Positions 15,656-24,841 of a DNA stretch of 64,000 bases are shown here, piece after piece. This stretch comes from Nostoc linckia NIES-25 (GTDB lineage: Bacteria > Cyanobacteriota > Cyanobacteriia > Cyanobacteriales > Nostocaceae), in contig NZ_AP018223.1 in assembly GCF_002368035.1 (NCBI RefSeq), forward strand, positions 1,156,449 through 1,220,448, read 5' to 3'. A program made the position numbers and the translations under genes. The notes below the pieces were generated by a model, which saw nothing but the letters and a program-made list of their open reading frames with translations, did not search any database and was not told the origin of the DNA. Every line of letters begins with the position of its first letter. The stretch's first letter is position 1.

Positions 15656-18600
15656 ATGCAACAAGGAAATAATAATGGCAATAGCGGATTTAGTCTGAGT
15701 ACGATCGCTATCCGCCAACACATTGGTACATTCATGCTCACCGTGGCAGTAATTGTCATTGGAGTGTTTTTTCTCACAACTATCCAAGTCGATCTCTTAC
15801 CGGCAATTACCTATCCACGAATTGGCGTTCGGCTAGAAGCCCCCGGTATTTCTCCAGAAGTAGCAGTAGATGAAATCACCAGACCTTTAGAAGAAACTTT
15901 ACGGGCAACCGAGAATGTAGTGCAAGTTTTTTCCCGCACCCGTGAAGGACAGGTGAGCCTCGATTTATACTTCCAACCAGGAGGCGATATTGACCAAGCC
16001 CTAAACGATGCGACTGCTGCTTTTAACCGAGGTCGAGGACAACTACCAGATACGATAGAGGAGCCACGCTTATTTAAAGTCGATCCCTCCCAATTGCCGG
16101 TTTATGAATTGGCACTCACATCTGCTTCGTTCCCCGGTAAAGATTTACGCGTATTTGCTGATGAAGAGTTGACGCGTGAACTCAGTGTTGTGCCGGGAGT
16201 CGCCTCAATCGATGTATCTGGTGGTGCTGAGGAAGAAGTAAGAGTGCTTGTTGACTTAAACCGATTGCAAGCTTTGGGTGTGGGCTTAAATGATGTATTA
16301 GATGAATTAACAGCTCGGAACCAAGACACTTCAGGCGGTCGGATTCTGGGGCAAAATTCCGAGCCATTGACTCGGACTGTAGGACGCTTCCAAAATGCTA
16401 GTGAAATTGAAAACCTTTCTTTAGAAGTTTCCTCCCCTGCCTCCCCTACCTCCCCTGCTTCCCCTACTCCTTCCCGCCGCGTCTACTTGCGAGACTTTGC
16501 GGAGGTAATTGACGATACAGAAGAACAGCGAGTATTTGTTTACCTCAATCGTCAACCTGCTGTGAAAGTTTCGGTGCAAAAGCAGCCTGAGGCCAACACA
16601 ATTACCGTTGTCAATGCTGTGAAGCAGCGAATTGAACAATTACGCCAATCGGGTTTAATCCCAGCAGACATGACCTTGAGTCCCACCACAGATGAATCTG
16701 TTTTCATCCGCAATTCTTTAAATGATGTCATCTTTTCGGGGATTTCTGGGGCATTGCTGGCAGCAGCAGCAGTGTTATTATTTTTGGGATCGTTTAGGCA
16801 AACATTAATTATCAGTTTGACGATTCCGCTGTGTACTCTGGCTGCGATCGCTTTGATGAAAATATTTGGCCTTACTTTGAATGTTTTTAGTTTGGCAGGT
16901 CTGACATTAGGAGTCGGTCAAGCAATTGATACATCGGTTGTGATCTTAGAGAACATCTCCGAAAAAGCGGGCATGACCCCCAATCAGAAAGAGATGGAGG
17001 GAGAGGGACAGAGGAGAAATTCAAAATTCTTTATTGACACTGCCATTAATGCTTCCCAAGAAGTCGAATCTGCTTTGGTTGCTGCCACAGGTGCCAACTT
17101 AGTTTCTGTAGTACCATTCCTCTTAATTGGCGGCTTTATTGCACTGCTATTTAATGAACTGATTTTGACAATTAGCTTCGCAGTTGCAGCTTCCCTTGTG
17201 GTTGCGATTACAGTAGTGCCGATGCTGTCTTCTCGACTTTTGGGAATTTCCTGGTCTAGTCGTATCAGTGAATTTTGGCTGCTGAGACAGTTTAATCACC
17301 GATTTGAAGATGCTACGCGGGGATACAGTAACTTTTTAACCAAGGTTTTACGCCATCGGCTCCTAGTAGTAACTGCTGCGTTACTAATTTTAGGTGGCAG
17401 TAGCTTTTTGATGTTTGGTCAAATTCCCCAAGAAATTTTACCCCGCATCAGTACTGGACAAGCTAACTTGAGAGCGCAGTTTCCTCCTGGTACACCTTTA
17501 GCAACTTCTGAGAAAGTTATGCAAATTGTCGATGACATTTTGCTCAAACAACCAGAAACCGAGTCTGCTTTCACAACTGTCGGTGGTAATTTATTTGGCA
17601 GCAATACTACAGAAAATCCTTTACGTGCCAGCAGCACCATCAACCTCAAACCAGGCACAGATGTTGAAGCCTTCGTCAAAAAAGTAACTCAGGAATTTAA
17701 CAAACTCAACTTAGCAGGAATTCTGCTGCGCCTCAATCCCGGTCAAGTGCGGGGTTTAATCTTGAGTAATTCTCCAGTGCAAGGCTCAGAAATTGACGTG
17801 ATTTTGCAAGGCGAGAATGAAGAAAGCTTAACCCAAGCAGGCGCACAAGTGCTGGAGGCATTGCAGGAAAGGGCCAGATTGGCAACATTCCGACCAGATG
17901 CCGACCCCCGGCAACCAGAAATCCAAATTCGCCCTGACTGGGAAAGGGTTTCAGCTTTAGGGTTGAGCGCTCAAGAAATTGGTGCAACAGTCCAGACAGC
18001 AATTGAAGGTTCAGTTCCCACGCAAATTCAACGCGGTAATCGTTTAGTTGATGTGCGGGTGCAGCTAAATAAAGAAGCCATTCAGCGTCCTTCCCAGCTA
18101 GAGCAATTACCGCTATTTACAGAAAATAATCAACTAGTCCGGCTTTCAGACGTTGCCAACATTCAAGAAGGTCAAGCGCCTGGTGAGGTGCAACGGATTA
18201 ATCAGCGCCAAGCTTTTATTGTGGCAGGCAATCTCAGTGAAGGAGCTAGTCTTGGTGAAGCCATAGCAGAAGTCAATGAAATACTTAAGGACGTAGACTT
18301 ACCTGATGGCGTCTCAATTGTCCCTAGTTCTGCTCAAGAAACTAATCAGCAACTCCAGGATGCTTTAAAGACTTTGGGAGCGTTGGCGACGTTCTTAATC
18401 TTTGTAGTGATGGCGGTGCAATACAATTCGCTGATTGACCCATTGGTAATTATGTTCACCGTACCACTAGCGTTAGCTGGGGGAATTTTTGGACTTTACA
18501 TTACCCAAACAGCAATTGGCGCAACTGTAATTGTTGGTGTGGTGTTGCTGGTGGGAATTGTGGTAAACGCGGGGATTCTCATGGTAGAACTGGCAAACCA

Positions 18601-18928
18601 AATTCGGGAAGAAGTTGGTTGTACTCGCCAAGTTGCGATCGCCAAAGCTGCTCCTCAACGCTTGCGCCCGATTATGATGACTACAGTCACTACCATTTTG
18701 GGACTGTTTCCCTTGGCATTAGGCATTGGCGAAGGTTCTGAGTTTTTGCAGCCTTTAGGGATTGTAGTTTTCTTTGGGATGGCGATCGCGACAATGCTAA
18801 CGTTGTTTATCATCCCCTGTTTTTATGTCCTACTCCACGATTTACTGGGTGGAAATTGGGCAAAGCCAGTGTTAACCATGTTGCGTGGATTTAAGAAAAA
18901 ACTCATTTCCATCACTGATAGGCATTAA
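15656..18928 (+). CDS. RND-family efflux pump, AcrB/HAE1-like
   Basis: A 1090-residue inner-membrane pump with twelve predicted helices: one near residue 25 (IGTFMLTVAVIVIGVFF), five to six around 355-540, one near 575, and the rest around 905-1075, with two large periplasmic loops. It expels drugs or other small molecules using proton force with the adaptor encoded 73 bases upstream. In helix 4 the usual DD pair appears as AIDTSVVILEN, a single Asp, and in helix 10 the usual Lys region reads VGIVVNAGILMVE, with Asn. Residues about 261-273 (SSPASPTSPASPTPS) are a translated dispersed repeat in the first periplasmic loop. Confidence 0.93.
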   Translation: MQQGNNNGNSGFSLSTIAIRQHIGTFMLTVAVIVIGVFFLTTIQVDLLPAITYPRIGVRLEAPGISPEVAVDEITRPLEETLRATENVVQVFSRTREGQVSLDLYFQPGGDIDQALNDATAAFNRGRGQLPDTIEEPRLFKVDPSQLPVYELALTSASFPGKDLRVFADEELTRELSVVPGVASIDVSGGAEEEVRVLVDLNRLQALGVGLNDVLDELTARNQDTSGGRILGQNSEPLTRTVGRFQNASEIENLSLEVSSPASPTSPASPTPSRRVYLRDFAEVIDDTEEQRVFVYLNRQPAVKVSVQKQPEANTITVVNAVKQRIEQLRQSGLIPADMTLSPTTDESVFIRNSLNDVIFSGISGALLAAAAVLLFLGSFRQTLIISLTIPLCTLAAIALMKIFGLTLNVFSLAGLTLGVGQAIDTSVVILENISEKAGMTPNQKEMEGEGQRRNSKFFIDTAINASQEVESALVAATGANLVSVVPFLLIGGFIALLFNELILTISFAVAASLVVAITVVPMLSSRLLGISWSSRISEFWLLRQFNHRFEDATRGYSNFLTKVLRHRLLVVTAALLILGGSSFLMFGQIPQEILPRISTGQANLRAQFPPGTPLATSEKVMQIVDDILLKQPETESAFTTVGGNLFGSNTTENPLRASSTINLKPGTDVEAFVKKVTQEFNKLNLAGILLRLNPGQVRGLILSNSPVQGSEIDVILQGENEESLTQAGAQVLEALQERARLATFRPDADPRQPEIQIRPDWERVSALGLSAQEIGATVQTAIEGSVPTQIQRGNRLVDVRVQLNKEAIQRPSQLEQLPLFTENNQLVRLSDVANIQEGQAPGEVQRINQRQAFIVAGNLSEGASLGEAIAEVNEILKDVDLPDGVSIVPSSAQETNQQLQDALKTLGALATFLIFVVMAVQYNSLIDPLVIMFTVPLALAGGIFGLYITQTAIGATVIVGVVLLVGIVVNAGILMVELANQIREEVGCTRQVAIAKAAPQRLRPIMMTTVTTILGLFPLALGIGEGSEFLQPLGIVVFFGMAIATMLTLFIIPCFYVLLHDLLGGNWAKPVLTMLRGFKKKLISITDRH

Positions 18929-18970
18929 AAATTACAGCAGAATTCAGGAGTCAGAATAGTTTCTCACTTG

Positions 18971-19008
18971 ATGTGCCAACGAGATTTTTTTCGTTGGCAC
19001 ATTCTTTA
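18971..19008 (+). terminator. Rho-independent terminator after the RND pump
   Basis: ATGTGCCAACGA and TCGTTGGCACAT form a perfect 12-pair stem around an 8-base T-rich loop, followed by TCTTTATT. It could serve transcription from both sides. Confidence 0.7.
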
Positions 19009-19029
19009 TTGGACTGCTACAACAGGGCT

Positions 19030-19145
19030 GGCTCTTCAATAGACTTCTTGCAGAAGTCGGGAAAAGGGGGAAAGGTTTGGTATTTTCCCTTTCCCCTTTA
19101 ACCTTTTCCCACCTCTTGCAAAAGTGCTTTTTGCAAGAGGTCTAA
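19030..19145. repeat. Hairpin and GGGAAAGG repeats
   Basis: Contains GACTTCTTGCAGAAGTCGGG (related to the palindromes at 44311 and 51908), the GGGGGAAAGG/CCTTTTCCC family and CCTCTTGCAAAAG...CTTTTTGCAAGAGG. There is no coding capacity. Confidence 0.55.
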
Positions 19146-19158
19146 TGTCCATGCCCCT

Positions 19159-20559
19159 TTACATATCTTCTAATTCAATTCCTTTGGTTTCTTTAATAAA
19201 AAACAGAACGAAGAAGAAGGAAATAGCTGCCGCAATTGTATACAGACCGTAAGCAGCACCTAGCCCAAAATATTGCAGGATGGGAGGAAATGTTGTGGAA
19301 ACGGCAAAATTAGCAACCCATTGTATTGCCGCAGCTACCGAAAGTGCAGCAGTTCGAATCTTGTTATTAAACATTTCTCCTAACAGCACCCAGGTGACTG
19401 GCCCCCAGGAGAAACCGAAGCAAAATACATAAAAATTAGCTGCTAAAAGAGCAATAAGACCGGCCGAACCGTTGAGGGTCAGGTTGCCAGCAGGATCTAG
19501 TTGCCCGGTTCTAAAAACAGCAGTCATTGTGCCCAAGGTCACGACCATGCCAATTGACCCTAAAACCAGTAAAGGCTTGCGACCAAATTTATCTACAAAA
19601 GCGATCGCAATTAAAGTAGTAATAATATTTACCGCCCCTGTAATCACTGTAGTTGTCAGGGAATCTTTTTCAGAAAAACCAACTGCCCGCCACAAAACGC
19701 TGCTGTAATAAAAGATGACATTAATCCCAACCAATTGCTGGAATACAGATAAACCTATTCCTATCCAAACAATCGGCAAAAGCCCACCACTTCTTCCTAA
19801 CAAATCAGAAAACTTAGGCTGACGTTCGCGTAAAACTGTTTGCCGAATTTCTTCGATTTTTGCTACTACGTTACCCCCCAAAATCTTAGTCAGAACGTTA
19901 GCAGCTTCTGGTTCCCGCCCTTGAGCAACCAAGTAACGCGGGGATTCTGGAATCATTAAAGCTGACATTCCGTAGAGTATCGCAGGAGGAATTTCCGTCC
20001 AAAACATCCAGCGCCAAGCTGCTATTCCAAACAAAAACGGCTTCTCCGCTGAACCAGCTGATACAGCAATAAAGTAGTCGCATAGGAGTGCGATGAAAAT
20101 ACCAACCACAATCGCTAATTGCTGGAGAGATCCCAACCTTCCCCGCAAATGGGTAGGAGAACATTCTGCAATGTAAGCTGGCGCGATGACGCTAGCAACC
20201 CCCACTGCAAGCCCACCCAGTAGCCGCCAAAAGGTAAAATCCCAAATACCTACAGCAAGGCCGGAGCCAATTCCACTGATGGTAAATAGCACCGAAGCTA
20301 CCACCATTGCCTTAACTCGACCATAGCGGTCTGCAATTTTTCCTGCATAAAACGCTCCTACCGCAGATCCCAACAATGCCAGCGACACAGCAAGGCCAGT
20401 CTCTACACTGTTAGCGTTAAAAGCTTTGGAGATAGCTGCAACTGCACCGTTAATCACTGCGGTGTCAAAACCAAATAAAAAACCGCCAAGAGCCGCAGCA
20501 CCAGCAATCAAAATCACATAAAACGTGTTGGATTTCCGACGTTCAGTAGTAGTAGTCAT
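19159..20559 (-). CDS. glcP: Sugar porter MFS transporter, glucose permease type
   Basis: A 466-residue twelve-helix transporter of the sugar-porter family. It has GFLFGFDTAVINGAV in helix 1, DRYGRVKAMV after helix 2, RGRLGSLQQL, the PESPRYLVAQGR signature after helix 6, QQLVGINVIFYYS in helix 7, VDKFGRKPLL between helices 8 and 9, and a KETKG C-terminus. The overall sequence closely resembles the Synechocystis glucose permease GlcP as known to me. It should import glucose with protons and support mixotrophy. It is transcribed alone toward the RND terminator. Confidence 0.92.
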   Translation of the reverse strand: MTTTTERRKSNTFYVILIAGAAALGGFLFGFDTAVINGAVAAISKAFNANSVETGLAVSLALLGSAVGAFYAGKIADRYGRVKAMVVASVLFTISGIGSGLAVGIWDFTFWRLLGGLAVGVASVIAPAYIAECSPTHLRGRLGSLQQLAIVVGIFIALLCDYFIAVSAGSAEKPFLFGIAAWRWMFWTEIPPAILYGMSALMIPESPRYLVAQGREPEAANVLTKILGGNVVAKIEEIRQTVLRERQPKFSDLLGRSGGLLPIVWIGIGLSVFQQLVGINVIFYYSSVLWRAVGFSEKDSLTTTVITGAVNIITTLIAIAFVDKFGRKPLLVLGSIGMVVTLGTMTAVFRTGQLDPAGNLTLNGSAGLIALLAANFYVFCFGFSWGPVTWVLLGEMFNNKIRTAALSVAAAIQWVANFAVSTTFPPILQYFGLGAAYGLYTIAAAISFFFVLFFIKETKGIELEDM

Positions 20560-21682
20560 GGTTAAATCTCATAGATTAGGTAACCTGAATAGAATGAAAA
20601 ATCTTCTGTTAGTAAATCAAGATAGAAGGATACTTTTGTATAGCATTACCTCCTATTGAGGAGACCCTACATTACTTTAGGTTTGTATATTTGAAGCAAT
20701 GCAATTTAAAATTTATGTTGCATTTACAGATGCTAAGAAAGTTTATATTGCGATGTTGAAAAATTAGAAGGCGTTCAATTTTTTCATAACGTTTTATACA
20801 CAATTTTCAACTTCAATAGAGGACAGCATAGGCTTACGTCTATCTGTGTTACATGACGAAAAAAGTCTGTATTTTATTCAAAGTCAACTTCTGTATGTAT
20901 GGCTAATTAAAGCTAATTTAAGGAAAATTTTGGTTTAAAAAATCAAAACAGAAGTCTTTTATTACATACAAATAATCACACGATCGCTTTTGTGAATATA
21001 TGTCTATAATCACAAAAATCGAACTGATGTTTTTCAAGAAAAAATTGTATTTATATTTACATTATTTTTAGCTTAACGTGCATCATTGCAAATGCGATCG
21101 CTGTTTATTGAACTTTACACAATACAGCCGATTATTATGTCTTTAGATATATATAAAGCGGTTTGAAAATTAGCGAAATGCAAAACCTAAAACTCAAAAT
21201 CAGATATACAGATTTTTTCCCTTATGCACCTCTTAAAACCTATAACTTTGTATTTCATACAAACAAAAACTACAGGAATTCAAAATTCCACTACCAAATA
21301 ATTTGCAAAAATTCAATTGCTTTTAGCTTTGGCAGGGTTAAAAAAACTTAACAAGAATCCTACAATTTTCTATTAAAAAAACTTATAAAGCATACTTACT
21401 TATTGACAAACGTTTAATATTCTGACTTACTTCTCAGGAGTTAACACTTAAGCTCTAACTTAGATTTTTTATAAAGATTACGTGAAATTACTAGTAATAG
21501 TGATAAAGCAATATAAGAATTGCTTTATAAATCAACCTATGGGTAGATATCAAATAAGTAAAGAAACGCAAATTAACTGTTATTTAAGTAGCAAGTAGAT
21601 AGCAGTTAAGCATGAATCTTAATTGATTTAACTCACCTGGTATACGTAGCATTCTCTCAATCAATATTAAAGAGGGCGTAAA
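20560..21682. other. AT-rich gene-free region between glcP and the PEP-CTERM gene
   Basis: About 1.1 kb, strongly AT-rich, with several short open frames none of which looks coding. It contains both divergent promoters. A HIP1 site lies near 21093. No terminal repeats, tRNA or recognisable RNA element were found by eye. Confidence 0.5.
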
Positions 21683-22345
21683 ATGGCTAAAATAGCGACC
21701 AAAATAGCCTTGTCTGTTCTAGGAGCAGCAGGAATTAGTTTTTTATCTTTGACACCAGCAAGAGGCGTTATCTTTGTAGAACCCATCGTAACTACTATAA
21801 ATGACGAGGTATTTGAAACCAGACCCCCAAGAACCCTTGGAGCAGATATTCTCCCAGGGCAAATAATAGAATATGGTGTTCCAGATCGAGCGAATAACTT
21901 GCTTAATGGTACTGGTAATGATATTGGTAGCTTGGTTTATGACTTAAAAACGCTGTTTTATACTAATCCGGATTCTACTCCCGCATTTGATAATGAGCCT
22001 GTACAGTGGGGAGACGTTGATGGAGATGGCAAAATTGGTTTCTCTAACGTTCCCGAACTCAAGGATATCTTCGCAAACGTTACAATTAACGACAACATTC
22101 TTACTTACAGCGGTGGTGTGATTCCAGACGGAACCATATTTTTCAATCGATTTGCTACTCAGCCCAATTTAACCCCAGGTGAGGGAATCATTCCAGCAAT
22201 ACCAGAAGACCAAGTGGATAGAGATGGGCCTATCAGAGTAGCTTCTTATTACACCGCCGTTCCCGAACCAACTAGTGTTTTGGGTGTGTTAGTGTTTGGC
22301 GCTTTGGGTGTAGCTTTCAAATTAAAGCGATCGCAACATTGTTAA
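21683..22345 (+). CDS. PEP-CTERM sorting-domain secreted protein with EF-hand-like loop
   Basis: A 220-residue exported protein. Its signal peptide is KIALSVLGAAGISFLSLTPARG. The C-terminus has the PEP-CTERM tripartite tag: VPEPTS, then a hydrophobic helix (VLGVLVFGALGVAFKL), then basic KRSQ, recognised by the exosortase system. In the middle, GDVDGDGKIGFSNVPELKD has the spacing of a calcium-binding EF-hand/dockerin half-repeat. It is a likely surface or extracellular-matrix protein in an exopolysaccharide context; a glycosyltransferase converges on its 3' end, overlapping by 4 bases. The precise role is unknown. Confidence 0.85.
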   Translation: MAKIATKIALSVLGAAGISFLSLTPARGVIFVEPIVTTINDEVFETRPPRTLGADILPGQIIEYGVPDRANNLLNGTGNDIGSLVYDLKTLFYTNPDSTPAFDNEPVQWGDVDGDGKIGFSNVPELKDIFANVTINDNILTYSGGVIPDGTIFFNRFATQPNLTPGEGIIPAIPEDQVDRDGPIRVASYYTAVPEPTSVLGVLVFGALGVAFKLKRSQHC

Positions 22346-23394
22346 TACTTTAACTGACGATATACTGCTAATGTTTCCTGATGGACGCGGGCAACACTCA
22401 GCCGTTCCAGGTTTTGATTTGCCCGCTGTTTCCATTCTTGCAGCATCTCGGCATTACTCAGCAATTCCACTAAGACACCAGCCAAAGCATGACTGTCTTT
22501 TGCTGACACCAAAAGACCTGCTTGACCATTATCCAAAGCTTCGGGAATTCCATCTACTTGAGTGCCAACGATGGCAGTTCCAGCTTCTCTAGCTTCCGAA
22601 AGCACCAAAGGACAAGGGTCGCGGTGAGAAGCCAGCACAAATATATCGCAAGATTTAAGGTAGCGTTGGGGTTCTGGTTGGAAGCCCTCAAAATGAATGC
22701 GTTCTGCCACAGAAGTTGCTTGTGCCTGCGCCTCAAATAGCTGTTTATCAGGGCCATTGCCTACCAAATAAAGATGCGCTTCGGGAAAATCTGAAGCAAT
22801 TTGCTCAAAAGCAGCGATTAACTCGGCAATTCCTTTGCGTTGATACATTCCGGCTACAGTGGCGATCGCCGGACGCTGTAATGGTAAAGTTTGATAATCT
22901 TGTATTTGTCGGGTGCGAGGACTACCCAGAGTTCCATTGCACACTACCCGCAACTTATTTTCTGGGATACCGCGACGTACCATAGAATCTTTTACAGCCT
23001 GACTGACGGCAATTACCCTGTCAGCTAAACCCATCATTAGGCTAGCACGCTGAAATTCATTGTGTACCGTGGAAACTAAAGCATAACGATTTTGAAAAAT
23101 GCGTGCTAGTAAGACTCCCGTCATCATGTGTGCGTGAACGATATCGGGTTGGAATTTTGCTGCGATCGCTCTGTAACCGATAGCTGCTTTAATTGTATTT
23201 ATAGGTTTGCGAGTTTGGTCTAGTTCGTAATGTTTCACACCAAACTTTTTTAGTAATATCTCGTACTCACCACCACCAGAAATAACCGCTACATCATGAC
23301 CAGATTTTGCTTGGAAGCAAGCCAAATCAACAGCCACATTTACAATCCCGTTACCTATCTCTTGAACGTGGTTCAAAATATGTATAATTCGCAT
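22342..23394 (-). CDS. Glycosyltransferase family 4 (GT-B)
   Basis: A 350-residue GT-B enzyme. The N-terminal acceptor half opens MRIIHILNHVQEIGNGIVNVAV, with PDIVHAHMMTGVLLAR. The C-terminal donor half begins RPAIATVAGMYQRKGIAELI and holds the retaining GT4 motif EAREAGTAIVGTQVDGIPE, whose two acidic residues contact the nucleotide sugar. It probably adds sugars to exopolysaccharide or lipid-linked glycan. Another glycosyltransferase (24842) and a PEP-CTERM gene are nearby, which fits an envelope-polysaccharide neighbourhood. The exact substrate cannot be read. Confidence 0.88.
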   Translation of the reverse strand: MRIIHILNHVQEIGNGIVNVAVDLACFQAKSGHDVAVISGGGEYEILLKKFGVKHYELDQTRKPINTIKAAIGYRAIAAKFQPDIVHAHMMTGVLLARIFQNRYALVSTVHNEFQRASLMMGLADRVIAVSQAVKDSMVRRGIPENKLRVVCNGTLGSPRTRQIQDYQTLPLQRPAIATVAGMYQRKGIAELIAAFEQIASDFPEAHLYLVGNGPDKQLFEAQAQATSVAERIHFEGFQPEPQRYLKSCDIFVLASHRDPCPLVLSEAREAGTAIVGTQVDGIPEALDNGQAGLLVSAKDSHALAGVLVELLSNAEMLQEWKQRANQNLERLSVARVHQETLAVYRQLKY

Positions 23395-23592
23395 AGTGCT
23401 TGAGATATGTATAAAAAATTAAGACAAGTGACTGAGTAGACAAAGACACAATTATTGAGTTTTTAAAGACAACTCAAAATCAACCAGTAGCTTGTAAAAA
23501 TCAGAAATTACTACTGAAAAATAGCTCATGTCTTCAGCTACTTAGCTTTAAAGACTTATTCAGTAACGGTTTAATAAATCGGGATAAAATAC

Positions 23593-23900
23593 TAATACCA
23601 ATTTGAAAAAAGAATGCGACAAATGGGTAGGAGCTTTAGCATTGTTCATTGGTGTTAACTTAAGCTCAAACTGTTGCCCCACAATCGTTTTACCCCACCC
23701 CCAACCCCTTCCCTTGCTAAGGGGAGGGGAGGTTTTGCGTCAGCAAAGCCGGGGTGGGGTAACGCGGATCTTGATGGTAAGTGAGTAGAACTCGCTCATC
23801 ACGTTTTCATCAGGGTTTCATGTTAAGTTGACACCAATGAACATTGTTGTGCCCTTACGGATAATTGATGTGTCGCAAACATTATTTGAATTGGTATAAA
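23593..23900. mobile_element. MITE-like element with about 75-base terminal inverted repeats
   Basis: The left end TAATACCAATTTGAAAAAAG... to CATTGTTCATTGGTGTTAAC is matched in inverse at the right end (GTTGACACCAATGAACA... to GAATTGGTATAA). The repeats are imperfect but extend for about 75 bases. The core is a second, common Nostoc hairpin (ACCCCACCCCCAACCCC ... GGGGTGGGGT). About 305 bases, with no transposase. Confidence 0.7.
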
Positions 23901-23998
23901 ATATGGCGAGCCGTCGTTGGTAAGATTTGGGAGCCAATGGTTGCCATTTGGCATTTTATAATGAAATATGAAAAATAAATTTTAATGAGGTCAAAAAT

Positions 23999-24316
23999 AT
24001 GACACACTCTTCACCCGAAAGAATTGTCCGACGCGGGAGAGTATTTCCAGAAATTCAATGGACAGAAGCACAAAAAGCTCAAGACAAAGCCAGAAGACAG
24101 GCATTTTATGAGCGTTGTTGGGTAATTTTTGAGCGTTTAAAACCAGAAATACTAGATAAATATTATGGTTGGTATATTGCCATTGAACCTGATAGTGGGG
24201 ATTATTTTATCGATCGGGATAAAGAAGTAGCAAGTAAAATGGCCAAAGACAAATATCCTCGCATCATTCATCATATTTTTGGCATTAACGAAACCGGAGT
24301 TAGTGGCAGAATATGA
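23999..24316 (+). CDS. Cyanobacterial small protein paired with an aspartic protease
   Basis: A 105-residue soluble protein (ERIVRRGRVFPEIQWTEAQK..., YGWYIAIEPDSGDYFIDRDK, ending HIFGINETGVSGRI). I recognise it only as a small cyanobacterial family that commonly precedes a retroviral-type aspartic protease gene. Its stop overlaps the ATG of the next gene (ATGA at 24313-24316), so the two are translationally coupled. It is intact, while its partner carries a premature stop. Function unknown; an antitoxin-like or substrate role would be speculation. Confidence 0.65.
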   Translation: MTHSSPERIVRRGRVFPEIQWTEAQKAQDKARRQAFYERCWVIFERLKPEILDKYYGWYIAIEPDSGDYFIDRDKEVASKMAKDKYPRIIHHIFGINETGVSGRI

Positions 24317-24681
24317 TTGAGGGAAGATTTGGAGAAAATGGACAAATGTATTTTGAGATTGATTGAATAGCTGAGGATGGTATTATTTTTCCTGTAGAAA
24401 CAATGTTAGATACAGGATTTACTGAATTTTTAGCCATGAACAAACAAGATGTACAAAGTCTTGATTGGAATTTTTTAAATCAAGATAAATTAAGAACTGC
24501 TCAAGGAGAAACTGAATTTGATGTTTATAGTGGTAGGGTAATAATAGATAGTCAAGAGTGGGAAATTCCTGTATTTGCTGGAGATGAAATACAGGAAATT
24601 TTACTAGGTTCTCAATGGTTGAAATTATTTATATTAGTCGCTAATTATAGTCAAAATATAGCTAGTTTAGAGTTAATTTAA
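24313..24681 (+). pseudogene. Clan AA aspartic protease-like gene with in-frame TGA
   Basis: Reading from ATG 24313 gives MIEGRFGENGQMYFEID, then a TGA at 24364-24366, then IAEDGIIFPVETMLDTGFTEFLAMN and on to 24681 without another stop. LDTGFT is the active-site motif of retropepsin-like proteases. Homologues as I know them have Leu or similar at the stop position, which is one base change from TGA. The first 17 codons are thus cut off; an internal ATG at 24403 would start just before the active site. It is probably non-functional, but reinitiation cannot be excluded. Confidence 0.75.
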
Positions 24682-24718
24682 TTTAAAAGTTTATATCTGG
24701 CGATCGCCCTGTGCCAAC

Positions 24719-24762
24719 TGCGTAAGTCCTCTAAGTATTTTGTCAAATTTAGAACTTACGCA
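24719..24762. repeat. Short inverted element with TGCGTAAGTCCT ends
   Basis: TGCGTAAGTCCT and GAACTTACGCA face each other 21 bases apart. The end sequence is the same as that of the 144-base MITE at 39139-39282, so this may be a deletion relic of that family. Confidence 0.5.
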
Positions 24763-24769
24763 TTGACAG

Positions 24770-24836
24770 AAAATTGTTTGACTTCTGAATTCTGTTAGCG
24801 AAGCGGGGCGTAGCCCATTCTGAATTCTGAATTCTT
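24770..24836. repeat. GAATTCT heptamer repeats
   Basis: TTCTGAATTCTGAATTCTT and a similar block at about 24787 flank GCGAAGCGGGGCGTAGCCC. The GAATTCT heptamer also occurs at 42850-42870 and 42955-42980. Confidence 0.55.
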
Positions 24837-24841
24837 TTCTA

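Noticed and set aside
21163..21351. Small open frame of 62 codons in the glcP-PEP-CTERM spacer
   Set aside because: AT-rich, no ribosome site, and the residue pattern looks random.
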